Made by a program: the position numbers and the translations under genes. Below are positions 54,104 to 61,126 of a stretch of DNA of 64,000 bases, piece by piece. The first letter of the stretch is position 1. Every line of letters begins with the position of its first letter. Origin of the DNA: Moraxella nasibovis (lineage in GTDB: Bacteria; Pseudomonadota; Gammaproteobacteria; Pseudomonadales; Moraxellaceae); the NCBI RefSeq assembly GCF_029581575.1, contig NZ_CP089975.1, forward strand, positions 992,001 through 1,056,000, in the 5' to 3' direction. The notes under the pieces were generated by a model that worked only from the letters and a program-made list of their open reading frames with translations, was not told where the DNA came from and did not search any database.

Positions 54104-54715
54104 TTAGGCTTTGGGATTGTGTGAAAGATTTACCCAAAAGTGACGGATGTGGTAATCGTAACCAGAATAAATGTGGTTATGGGTGCTATCGAAGTATAGC
54201 TTGCGATTCGGAATGTTGGAACAATCAATTACAGGATCTTTAATGCTGCCAATATAGTCTCTCCAACCCTGTAGAGAATCAAGTGCGGTTTTGTGTGAAT
54301 TCTGGTGATAGACGATAATTCCGCCTCTGTACTCGCAATCATTGCCACGGCTATAACGCGTGGTTAGTTGATTGAAGCCTTTATAAGTGTTCTCATCTCC
54401 TTTTTGGAGCTTGCATTCACCAAGCCATTTGAATTTTCCACATTGAATATTGATGTCCACATGGCCATTGTGATTGCTATCGTGACTAGCATTATACCCC
54501 ATGGCCTTTAATGCTGTGACCAAGCAAGTGGTAATTTGATCTTCTCCAGCCTTATACCACTGGTTGGCATTTGATGTCAGCTCATAAAGTTGAAATTCAA
54601 CATCTTTATTTAATTGGTCTGTAAACCCATCATAATCACCCTCACTAATAGCTTTTTTGCGGTTAAACAGGCTTTGTTCGAGTGGATCTGTTAGGTCAAA
54701 TTGGAAGCTAATCAT
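54104..54715 (-). CDS. Predicted PD-(D/E)XK nuclease, third gene of the repressor-linked cassette
   Basis: 203 residues from the ATG at 54715 (TGATG overlap with the preceding gene). A nuclease-like core is visible: Glu58 (KAGEDQI), Asp87 (GHVDINI), E100-C-K102 (WLGECKL), that is E...D-x12-ExK, plus a following NQLTTRY stretch like a QxxxY motif. This is the usual restriction-endonuclease-fold signature. Overall similarity to a known family was not recognised. It could cut DNA or RNA as the effector of an exclusion or defence system. Ends at a strong terminator. Confidence 0.72.
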   Translation of the reverse strand: MISFQFDLTDPLEQSLFNRKKAISEGDYDGFTDQLNKDVEFQLYELTSNANQWYKAGEDQITTCLVTALKAMGYNASHDSNHNGHVDINIQCGKFKWLGECKLQKGDENTYKGFNQLTTRYSRGNDCEYRGGIIVYHQNSHKTALDSLQGWRDYIGSIKDPVIDCSNIPNRKLYFDSTHNHIYSGYDYHIRHFWVNLSHNPKA

Positions 54716-55173
54716 CAAGACATCACCTCTTGGCAAAAATCTTGAGAGATTTTAAAATAGCTAGTTACAGCATCCGAGAAAGTCTTAGCATCCACTTCCT
54801 GCTCGGTAATTGGGTGGATATATCGTGAGCCATCGATAATATATTGACTAAATTCCTGAAAGTCCATGGAGATGCTTTCATTTGATAAATCATTATGTAC
54901 TTCAAACATCTGTTCTAGTACATTGATTTGTGGATCAGATAGTATATATAGTGTAAGCTTGAGAATACGAACACTGCTTTCATCATCGCCTTGTAGTTGG
55001 GCTATTTGCTTTAATCGATGATAATTAAGATAGAGCAGGGTGTTTGGACGTGCGTGATTTGCCAAAAAATCTAATATATTTCTTAGCGAAGAATATGTTT
55101 CAGACTCATGGGTGCAGCCATGTGTTTGACTGATTTTGTCAAGGTACAGCTGCACAATATCATGTTTTGTCAT
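54715..55173 (-). CDS. Unknown helical protein, second gene of the cassette
   Basis: 152 residues, acidic and predicted mostly helical (MTKHDIVQLYLDKISQTHG; HRLKQIAQLQGDDESSVRILKLTLYIL). A winged-helix-like block around residues 50-95 is possible. Starts in ATGA overlap with the first cassette gene and ends in TGATG overlap with the nuclease-like gene, so the three proteins are probably made in fixed ratio and may form a complex. No family recognised. Confidence 0.7.
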   Translation of the reverse strand: MTKHDIVQLYLDKISQTHGCTHESETYSSLRNILDFLANHARPNTLLYLNYHRLKQIAQLQGDDESSVRILKLTLYILSDPQINVLEQMFEVHNDLSNESISMDFQEFSQYIIDGSRYIHPITEQEVDAKTFSDAVTSYFKISQDFCQEVMS

Positions 55174-56228
55174 TTTTTCTTAGAGAAGGTGACGAGCTTA
55201 TTTATTATATCACAAAATCCCTGATGGCTCTTGCATGAAATTTTGGCATAAGACACAACCAATATATCTTTTTGAAACTGCTGCCACGGCATACCAATGC
55301 TAACTTCATTTTCTTTCTGATATGCCTTATATATGTCATATACACTGACATCCGCAGCCTTAGCACCTGCCGTATGATAAGCAGTCTCTCGAGCATCTTC
55401 AATGCCATGTCTGACTTTTGCTCGATGTGATACACCTTCATCATCAGCAAATGCCATTTCTTTCACTTTGCCAACTGGCTCCTTGTATAGATTCTCAATA
55501 CAGGGAAATAAGTCAATCCCCAGATCCTTGATTACTTGTCCTGCAGAATCATTATTGGTAGCATTTACTTCTGAGCGAATAATACGCACCAGTTTGGCAA
55601 TTTGAGCTTGAAGATTTTCAACTGGTGATTTGCTTGCTAAATCTGCAGAAAGAATCAAGCGTTTGTTATTCTTGTCAAATATCAGCATGTCAAAAGCTGT
55701 AATTTCAATTGTCTTGTAAGCAATAACACGCTCAAAATCTTCATCCAAGTGTTCTGATTTAAGTGCATAAACACCAAGGTCAATCTTGACAGGTAGTACC
55801 CTTTCTGACTTATAAAGATAGAAATCGATGCCATCCTCTTGTATTTTTACACAGTTAAAATCCACCGTCTTGTCCATAATGGAGCTGTAGTCGTTATTGA
55901 ATGGTGTGGACGCATTATTAATAGCAGAATGGATTTCATCCAAGTTTTCTAGATCTTCATAGATAAACGCAATCTTATCTCGATACAAGATAACTGACAT
56001 CAAATCTTGTGCGATTTCAGAAGTGATTTTTGCAATAATGTCATTATTGATATCAGATTCGGATAGATTGTCAATCATGCGAATGGTATCATCCCATGAA
56101 CGCTTGGTTGCCAATCCAGCTTTTTCTAATATGGGATTAATATCATTTCTTAGTGTATATCCGCGATTTTTATAGAAGTTAATCGCTTGTTTGATGAAAA
56201 ATTTTCTATCTTCAAAGTTTGTCTGCAT
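55170..56228 (-). CDS. Unknown protein, first gene of the cassette downstream of the repressor
   Basis: 352 residues; GAGGTGAG precedes the ATG at 56228, 47 bases after the repressor stop. Features: an N-terminal helix-rich part (FFIKQAINFYKNRGYTL), a beta-rich centre (FYLYKSERVLPVKIDLGVYAL, AFDMLIFDKNNKRLILSADL), then an Ala/Lys-rich C-terminal part (DARETAYHTAGAKAADVSVYDIY). No enzyme motif stands out. It may be the sensor or adaptor of the cassette. AT-rich compared with the core prophage genes. Confidence 0.7.
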   Translation of the reverse strand: MQTNFEDRKFFIKQAINFYKNRGYTLRNDINPILEKAGLATKRSWDDTIRMIDNLSESDINNDIIAKITSEIAQDLMSVILYRDKIAFIYEDLENLDEIHSAINNASTPFNNDYSSIMDKTVDFNCVKIQEDGIDFYLYKSERVLPVKIDLGVYALKSEHLDEDFERVIAYKTIEITAFDMLIFDKNNKRLILSADLASKSPVENLQAQIAKLVRIIRSEVNATNNDSAGQVIKDLGIDLFPCIENLYKEPVGKVKEMAFADDEGVSHRAKVRHGIEDARETAYHTAGAKAADVSVYDIYKAYQKENEVSIGMPWQQFQKDILVVSYAKISCKSHQGFCDIINKLVTFSKKK

Positions 56229-56275
56229 ATCTCACCTCAATGTTTTATTAATATTGAAAATTGATAGTTAAGGAA

Positions 56276-57022
56276 TCAATACTCCACCAACTTCCCAACC
56301 ACCTTACCCACCAATCGGCATTCGCCCATCGGTAGCATCTTTTGTTCTGGCCAGTCAGGATTGAGTGGCTTTAGGTACATATCGGATTCGGTTTCACCAA
56401 GTACGAGCTGCTTAAATGTCGCTTCGGTGTCATCATTGCACTGCACCACGATCAAATCCCCGTCTTTGAGCGCAAGCGTTGAGATATTTGGCTCAACATA
56501 GATGATGTCATCAGGCTCAAACTTGGGCAGCATTGAGCGACCACGCACCTTGAGTGCAAAGCCGTCGGCTGATAAATTGCGTGGGCGTGGATAATAGCCC
56601 AAGGCATCATCTAGGGTCACAGGTGAAACTTCTGACCATGAGCCAGCCGCCACCCAGCTGATGAGTGGTACATCATTGGCAGGCATGGCAATGCGCACTG
56701 TATCGACAATGTCATGCGCCTGCTCATCGGTCAATATACCGCCAGTCTGTAGTGCGGCAATCTGCGCTTTTAGGTCATTAAGCACATCGGATTTATCGGC
56801 TTGGGGTGGGGTATCGGCGGTCATTGAGCCTTGGCCGGTCAAAAGCCAACCAACATTAACACCTGTTACTTGTGCGAATTGCTCAAGCGTATCTTTGCCA
56901 ATCTGACCCTTTTTCCACTTGGATGCAGCTTGGGCGGATTTGCCCGCTTCGATGGCTGCTTTTGACCAAGATAAGCCTGAATGATCCAAAGCCTGCTGCA
57001 TTCTTGAAACAAGATCTGACAT
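56276..57022 (-). CDS. S24/LexA-like prophage repressor (CI type)
   Basis: 248 residues. N-terminal helix-turn-helix (LSWSKAAIEAGKSAQAASKWKKG), linker, then an S24 peptidase domain with the A126-G127 cleavage site (WVAAGSW), catalytic Ser163 (GRSMLPKF) and Lys204 (EATFKQL). RecA-stimulated self-cleavage would induce the prophage. The ATG at 57022 gives the correct helix-turn-helix spacing; an upstream start at 57037 adds five residues. Operators lie 23-81 bases upstream. Its transcript probably continues into the three-gene cassette. Confidence 0.92.
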   Translation of the reverse strand: MSDLVSRMQQALDHSGLSWSKAAIEAGKSAQAASKWKKGQIGKDTLEQFAQVTGVNVGWLLTGQGSMTADTPPQADKSDVLNDLKAQIAALQTGGILTDEQAHDIVDTVRIAMPANDVPLISWVAAGSWSEVSPVTLDDALGYYPRPRNLSADGFALKVRGRSMLPKFEPDDIIYVEPNISTLALKDGDLIVVQCNDDTEATFKQLVLGETESDMYLKPLNPDWPEQKMLPMGECRLVGKVVGKLVEY

Positions 57023-57044
57023 GGTGTTAGTCCTCAAAATTTAC

Positions 57045-57103
57045 TATACCTTAAGTATAATATTATACCAAAAGTATAGAAAAATAAAGCAACCAAAGGT
57101 ATA
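57045..57103. promoter_or_regulatory. OR-like operators and PRM region
   Basis: Three 15-bp sites: TATAC-CTTAA-GTATA (57045-57059), TATAC-CAAAA-GTATA (57064-57078) and GCAAC-CAAAG-GTATA (57089-57103). A minus-strand TATAAT (57067-57062) overlaps the second site and is the likely -10 of the repressor promoter. Its -35 is weak, as in lambda PRM. Confidence 0.72.
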
Positions 57104-57110
57104 TTTATTC

Positions 57111-57139
57111 TTGACTTTTGTTTAAACTTAGGGTTTAAT
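57111..57139 (+). promoter_or_regulatory. PR-type promoter of the rightward operon with embedded operator
   Basis: TTGACT (57111-57116), 17 bases, TTTAAT (57134-57139). Between the boxes is TAAAC-TTAGG-GTTTA (57123-57137), a fourth operator of the same class. The Cro-like gene starts at 57178. Confidence 0.75.
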
Positions 57140-57177
57140 TAGCGATATTATTGGTTTAATCATATCAAGGTGAAAGA

Positions 57178-57399
57178 ATGAATAAAAACCCAGTCCGAGA
57201 TGTGGTCAAGCATTTCGGCGGTCGAGAGAAAGTTGCCAGCATTACGGGCGTTACCTATATGGCGGTGAAAAAGTGGGAAGAGCGTGGCTATTTCCCACGC
57301 ACCGACTACACAGGTGAAACGACACACGCCCAAAAGCTTGCAACAGCCAGTCAAGGTGCATTCTCAGAAAGCGAACTGTTGCCGAAGTATCAAGGATGA
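57178..57399 (+). CDS. Cro-like/YdaS-type regulator
   Basis: 73 residues with VVKHFGGREKVASITGVTYMAVKKWEERGYFP, a Cro/YdaS helix-turn-helix. AAGGTGAAAG precedes the ATG. First gene of the rightward operon and divergent from the repressor, so it should shut down the repressor promoter in the lytic cycle by binding the shared operators. Confidence 0.85.
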   Translation: MNKNPVRDVVKHFGGREKVASITGVTYMAVKKWEERGYFPRTDYTGETTHAQKLATASQGAFSESELLPKYQG

Positions 57400-57563
57400 A
57401 TATGACCACCTTCAGCCGTCCAAAAGACCAGTCCTGCGTCCGTGAATCGGATGCATGGCTGGCACGCCATGGTAATGGTATGGATAGGATTGCAAAGCCA
57501 ATCTCGCCTGCCATCAGTGCCGCCCATCACAAACGCCAACGCAGAAAACAAAAGGGGGCGTGA
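57396..57563 (+). CDS. Small basic prophage protein
   Basis: 55 residues, start overlapping cro by ATGA, stop overlapping the next start by TGATG. Basic C-terminus (AAHHKRQRRKQKGA) and a middle block CVRESDAWLARHGNG. The position corresponds to that of lambda cII, but no helix-turn-helix is visible. Family not recognised. Confidence 0.62.
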   Translation: MNMTTFSRPKDQSCVRESDAWLARHGNGMDRIAKPISPAISAAHHKRQRRKQKGA

Positions 57564-58066
57564 TGCATTTTTATAATTTCAACATCAAAGACTATCGGGC
57601 AAAAACCGCCCATCTGTCACCAGTTGAGCACTACATCTATCGGTCGCTACTTGACTGGTACTATCTGACTGAAAAGCCATTCCCTTGTGATATCACCCAT
57701 ATCGCACGCAAACTGCTATTGTCCAGTGATGATGAAATGCAAGCACTGCAAAATGTGCTGGATGAGTTTTTTGTGTTCAAAACAGACGAACATGGAAAGA
57801 GTTGTTATCACAACAAGCGTATTGACCGAGAATTGGGTATAGGTGAGCGCATGCCATGGCATAAATGGAAATATGTCAGAATGAGAGTATTTCAACGAGA
57901 TAATTTTACATGTGTTTATTGTGGCGTAAAAAATGTTCAGCTTGAGTGTGACCACATTCTTCCAATTTCAAAAGGTGGCTCGGATGATATTGACAACTTA
58001 GCCACCGCTTGCAAAAGTTGCAACTGTAGCAAAAACAACAAATTGTTGGAGGATTGGCTGAAATGA
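57563..58066 (+). CDS. DUF1376 (YdaU-like) domain fused to an HNH endonuclease
   Basis: 167 residues. Residues 1 to about 95 are a DUF1376 domain (HLSPVEHYIYRSLLDWYYLTEKPFP, IARKLLL, VLDEFFVF, CYHNKRIDREL). From about 110 an HNH module follows: CVYCG, CDHILPISKGGSDDIDNL, CKSCN. DUF1376 proteins belong to phage replication modules. The nuclease may help replication or recombination, or be a homing-type insertion. The gene is followed by a second DUF1376 gene with ATGA overlap. Confidence 0.85.
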   Translation: MHFYNFNIKDYRAKTAHLSPVEHYIYRSLLDWYYLTEKPFPCDITHIARKLLLSSDDEMQALQNVLDEFFVFKTDEHGKSCYHNKRIDRELGIGERMPWHKWKYVRMRVFQRDNFTCVYCGVKNVQLECDHILPISKGGSDDIDNLATACKSCNCSKNNKLLEDWLK

Positions 58067-59139
58067 CAACTATTCATTATATCAACCACAATTTTAGTGA
58101 TTGGGACAGTCAAACCAAACACATGAGCCGACTTGAGCGCAGTATCTATCTAGATTTACGAACATTATATTTTAGTGATGCGAGTGCAAATAATGGCAAA
58201 ATTGATGTAAGCGATTTTGAATTATTGTGCTATCGCCTGTCATGCCGTACCGAAGAAGAAATCAGCGCCCTAAAATTACTGCTCAAGGACAAATTTAAGA
58301 AGAATGGAAATTCTTACCGTCATGCTGATTGGGATAGACAAATCAAAGCAATTCAGTGGGAAATCAAGAAAGGTAACACTGGTAACACTGGTAACACTGG
58401 TAACACTGGTAACACTATTGGTAACGCATTGGGTAACGATGGTAACGGTGATGGTAACGCATTGGGTAACACAGGGAAACCACTGAGTAACGCAGAACGC
58501 ACAGCAAAAGCCAAAGCTGAGCGCAAAAAACTACTATCTGATTTGGCTACTGCAGGTGTTGAAACGCCAGCAAATACACCAATTGCAGAACTAAGAGCAT
58601 TGCACGAGCGACATTTTGCAAACACCGTCGGTAATAACGATGGTAACGCATTGGGTAACGATGGTAACGCTCAAAAACCGTCTAATAACCAAGAACCATT
58701 AACCAATAACCAAGATATAAATACACACACAAACGCGCGCGAGAAAATTTTTGAAAAAATCGGCGATTTGATGGCTTGGCAAGCACCACCCATCGAAGAA
58801 ATGCAATCAGAGCTGATCAGATCAGGGATTAATCGCACGCTGAGCCAAGCTCAGTATGATACTGCCATTGGTGATTTTAAGGCGTACTACGAGCAGCAAG
58901 CACAGCTTGGCAAACCGCTCAATACCGATGCCATCCGCAAATCCAAGCTCAGGCAGTGGCTTGCTCGTGAAAAACCACAGGCACTGCCCACCAACCGCAT
59001 GGATGAGCTACGAGCTTTGGCAATGATAGCACCAGTCAATGAATTTGGTGAGTTGCCATCTGAGCATGATTTGAATTTTTATCAATCAACCGTCAATGGG
59101 GTGAGTTATGAACAATCTGGTACCAATCAACAACACTGA
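58063..59139 (+). CDS. DUF1376-containing phage replication protein with Gly-Asn repeat linker
   Basis: 358 residues; GGAGG precedes the ATG at 58063. The N-terminal DUF1376 domain (NFSDWDSQTKHMSRLERSIYLDLRTLYF) is followed by a linker of Gly-Asn-Thr/Ala/Asp repeats (about residues 104-136 and again near 194-203). The C-terminal part resembles the DNA-binding region of DnaT/replication proteins (SQAQYDTAIGDFKAYYEQQAQLGKPLNTDAIRKSKLRQWLARE). The DNA of the linker has 13 GGTAAC repeats that may be the replication origin. Confidence 0.82.
   Translation: MTTIHYINHNFSDWDSQTKHMSRLERSIYLDLRTLYFSDASANNGKIDVSDFELLCYRLSCRTEEEISALKLLLKDKFKKNGNSYRHADWDRQIKAIQWEIKKGNTGNTGNTGNTGNTIGNALGNDGNGDGNALGNTGKPLSNAERTAKAKAERKKLLSDLATAGVETPANTPIAELRALHERHFANTVGNNDGNALGNDGNAQKPSNNQEPLTNNQDINTHTNAREKIFEKIGDLMAWQAPPIEEMQSELIRSGINRTLSQAQYDTAIGDFKAYYEQQAQLGKPLNTDAIRKSKLRQWLAREKPQALPTNRMDELRALAMIAPVNEFGELPSEHDLNFYQSTVNGVSYEQSGTNQQH
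58372..58470 (+). repeat. GGTAAC repeat array, candidate iterons
   Basis: Five perfect tandem copies of GGTAACACT (58372-58416), then five further GGTAAC hexamers at 58420, 58432, 58441, 58453 and 58465. They lie inside the replication gene, as iterons do in lambda O. Confidence 0.85.
58642..58669 (+). repeat. Second copy of a 28-bp composite GGTAAC unit
   Basis: Identical base for base to 58420-58447. It contains three GGTAAC hexamers (58642, 58654, 58663). Confidence 0.88.
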
Positions 59140-59710
59140 GCATCTGACCGCCATGATCAAATCCATCGTACCACGCTCATTTGAAAAAACCTTTGATGGG
59201 CTTGCCATGCCCGAGATTGTCGCAGGATATCGCTTTTGTGTGCAGGGATTGACCCAAGCTCAGCTGAATGTCGGTCTTGATAAAATCAAGCAGATGGGCT
59301 ATTGCCCTGATCCTGCCATGTTTGCCAAGTGGTGCAGGGGCTTGGATGGATTTGATAATGCCAATGCCATCGCCGATGGCTATGTCGATAAACACGCAGC
59401 ATTGCACCGCCTAGAAAAATGGCTGGCCGACCCATCACAGCCGATCACTGTGGCCATCAAACAAGCCTATGATGCGACTTATCAGGCTTGGCGATATATT
59501 CATACTGCCAGTGACCGCACTAAGGCGGAATTGGCGTTTAAGGGCGAATATCAAGCCATCATCAGTCAGCTTGTGCGTGATGGCATCACCTGCCAAGAGT
59601 ATCAAGCGCCCATCGCTATTACGGCGCAGGCGAGTCAAAAACCACACATCCCTGCAAGTGATGAGTTTGTCAATGAGATATTTGCAAAACTTAGAGGGCA
59701 GAGAAAATGA
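59108..59710 (+). CDS. Lambda P-like replication protein (helicase loader candidate)
   Basis: 200 residues, overlapping the replication gene by 32 bases. Block MGYCPDPAMFAKWCRGLDG matches the conserved P(x)PGQFVAWCR-type motif of lambda P and its relatives. The gene order (initiator, then loader) is as in lambda O-P. The C-terminal VNEIFAKLRGQRK is also typical. It probably recruits host DnaB to the origin. Confidence 0.78.
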   Translation: MNNLVPINNTEHLTAMIKSIVPRSFEKTFDGLAMPEIVAGYRFCVQGLTQAQLNVGLDKIKQMGYCPDPAMFAKWCRGLDGFDNANAIADGYVDKHAALHRLEKWLADPSQPITVAIKQAYDATYQAWRYIHTASDRTKAELAFKGEYQAIISQLVRDGITCQEYQAPIAITAQASQKPHIPASDEFVNEIFAKLRGQRK

Positions 59711-59886
59711 GACCTAGACAAGAAATTGATATCAAGCTTTGGCACAGCATCACAACATTGGATTATGACGATGTGATGTGCAAGCGAAATATGTACTACA
59801 GCGGTGTCAGAAATGATGAAACGAGAAAGGCTTGTAGCGTTTATAAATTTTATCGTGCAAGGCTAAAAGATGGAGATAGAACATGA
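59707..59886 (+). CDS. Small hypothetical prophage protein
   Basis: 59 residues; its ATG overlaps the upstream stop (ATGA) and its stop overlaps the next start (ATGA). Basic (RPRQEIDIKLW, YKFYRARLKDGD). No family recognised. The tight overlaps on both sides are the main support. Confidence 0.65.
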   Translation: MRPRQEIDIKLWHSITTLDYDDVMCKRNMYYSGVRNDETRKACSVYKFYRARLKDGDRT

Positions 59887-60293
59887 TTTACATTGGTATC
59901 GACCCTGGAACGAACACAGGCTTTGCCAAGTCATTTGATGGCGTGCTATACGAAGTCAAAACCTACAGCATCGTACAAGCGCTAGAAGCCGTCGCACACA
60001 CTGCCAAATGGGCTAAGAGCCAAGACCAATCGCTTATCGTCTATATCGAAGATGCCAGACAGCGTAAATGGGTTACCAGTGGCCGTGAGAAGCTACAGGG
60101 CGTGGGTTCGGTCAAGCGTGACTGCGGTATCTGGGAAGAGTTCTGCGTGCATCACGACATCCAATTTGAGCTTATCGCACCCAAGAACAACAAAACCAAG
60201 CTGAGTGCTGATGCGTTCAAGCGATACACAGGCTGGGCACATCGCACCAGTGAGCACGCACGAGATGCGGCCATGCTGATCTGGGGGCGATGA
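59883..60293 (+). CDS. Phage RuvC-like resolvase
   Basis: 136 residues in the RNase H fold: YIGIDPGTNTGFAK (catalytic Asp7), VYIEDARQRKW (Glu) and HARDAAMLIWG (Asp). This is the pattern of phage-type Holliday resolvases. It probably resolves branched replication intermediates before packaging. It is unlike the chromosomal RuvC at 39055. It lies in the four-gene overlap chain after the loader gene. Confidence 0.85.
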   Translation: MIYIGIDPGTNTGFAKSFDGVLYEVKTYSIVQALEAVAHTAKWAKSQDQSLIVYIEDARQRKWVTSGREKLQGVGSVKRDCGIWEEFCVHHDIQFELIAPKNNKTKLSADAFKRYTGWAHRTSEHARDAAMLIWGR

Positions 60294-60463
60294 TGCGTTA
60301 TTACTACAACCCTAAAACCTGCCAATACGCCAAGGTGCTGGGCGTGAATGACAGAACAGGCATCGCCACTGTCATCATCGATAACAAGAAAGATGAGATG
60401 GATTGGGATGAATTTATCAGTGAGTTTAAACAGTTGAGAGATAAAGATGAAAGAAGTAACTGA
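60290..60463 (+). CDS. Small hypothetical prophage protein
   Basis: 57 residues; two adjacent ATGs (60290, 60293). Contents: RYYYNPKTCQYAKVLGVNDRTGIATVIIDNKKDEMDWDEF, beta-rich with an acidic helical end. Overlaps the resolvase gene (ATGATG) and the DUF3310 gene. No family recognised. Confidence 0.62.
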   Translation: MMRYYYNPKTCQYAKVLGVNDRTGIATVIIDNKKDEMDWDEFISEFKQLRDKDERSN

Positions 60464-60716
60464 AATCAAAGATGACGAAATCATCTATCAATCTGCACCT
60501 GTGGCACACGACCCAATCAATCATCCTAAGCATTACACCAGTCAACCAAGTGGGATTGAAACCATCCAAATCACTCGCCACATGAACTTCAACCGTGGTA
60601 ATGCGGTGAAGTATCTGATGCGCGCAGGACTCAAAGACCCTGCCAAAGAAGTGGAAGACTTACAAAAAGCGGCGTGGTATATCCAAGACGAAATCAAACG
60701 GCTAAGCCAAGAATAA
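60447..60716 (+). CDS. DUF3310 protein
   Basis: 89 residues. NHPKHYTSQPSGIETIQITRHMNFNRGNAVKYLMRAGLKDP is the DUF3310 block, followed by the helical KEVEDLQKAAWYIQDEI. DUF3310 is common in phages near nucleotide-metabolism and replication genes. Function not established. Overlaps the preceding gene by 17 bases. Confidence 0.88.
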   Translation: MKEVTEIKDDEIIYQSAPVAHDPINHPKHYTSQPSGIETIQITRHMNFNRGNAVKYLMRAGLKDPAKEVEDLQKAAWYIQDEIKRLSQE

Positions 60717-60727
60717 AAGGGGGTGTT

Positions 60728-61062
60728 ATGACCGGTAAATACAGCCAACAAGGCAATCAGTGCATGGATGACATCAGAAGCTATGGAGCGATAGCGATGA
60801 TGGATGCACTGGGCATTGATGCTGCCATCGCAGAGCAGGTGGCTAATGAGATCGCTTATCGATTGTCCGAGCATTGGGATGGGTCGATGATTTATATCAC
60901 CAAAACACCCTGTGGCAGGCGCGTCAGCGAGATCATGAGATCATACAGGCATTTACAGGGCATAATCAGCATGAGCTGGCTAAGCAGTTTGGTTTGTCCT
61001 TGCAATATATTTATACAGTGCTGGCTAGGGCAAGAAAACAGCAGCAGCCCAATCTTTTTTAA
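60728..61062 (+). pseudogene. Mor-family late transcription activator, frameshifted
   Basis: From ATG 60728 (GGGGG site) the first part reads YGAIAMMDALGIDAAIAEQVANEIAYRLSEHWDGSMIYITKT, a Mor N-terminus. The helix-turn-helix lies in another frame: WQARQRDHEIIQAFTGHNQHELAKQFGLSLQYIYTVLAR. Adding one C to the CCC at 60908-60910 joins them (about 112 residues). Mor activates middle or late genes of Mu; here it precedes Mu-type packaging genes. Without repair, the protein lacks its DNA-binding half. Confidence 0.8.
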
Positions 61063-61126
61063 AGTTGTTTAAAAGACAGAATGGGGAATTTGGGATACAG
61101 TGGGTTTGGATGATTTTTGGTGAGTT

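Noticed and set aside
55170-56228. First cassette protein considered as a known type V-A anti-CRISPR, since Moraxella prophages carry these
   Set aside because: Length and sequence do not match any AcrVA protein I remember. The three-gene overlap suggests a multi-component system.
58372-58669. GGTAAC repeats considered as a CRISPR array
   Set aside because: Units are 9-12 bases with no spacers and are translated in frame as a Gly-Asn linker.
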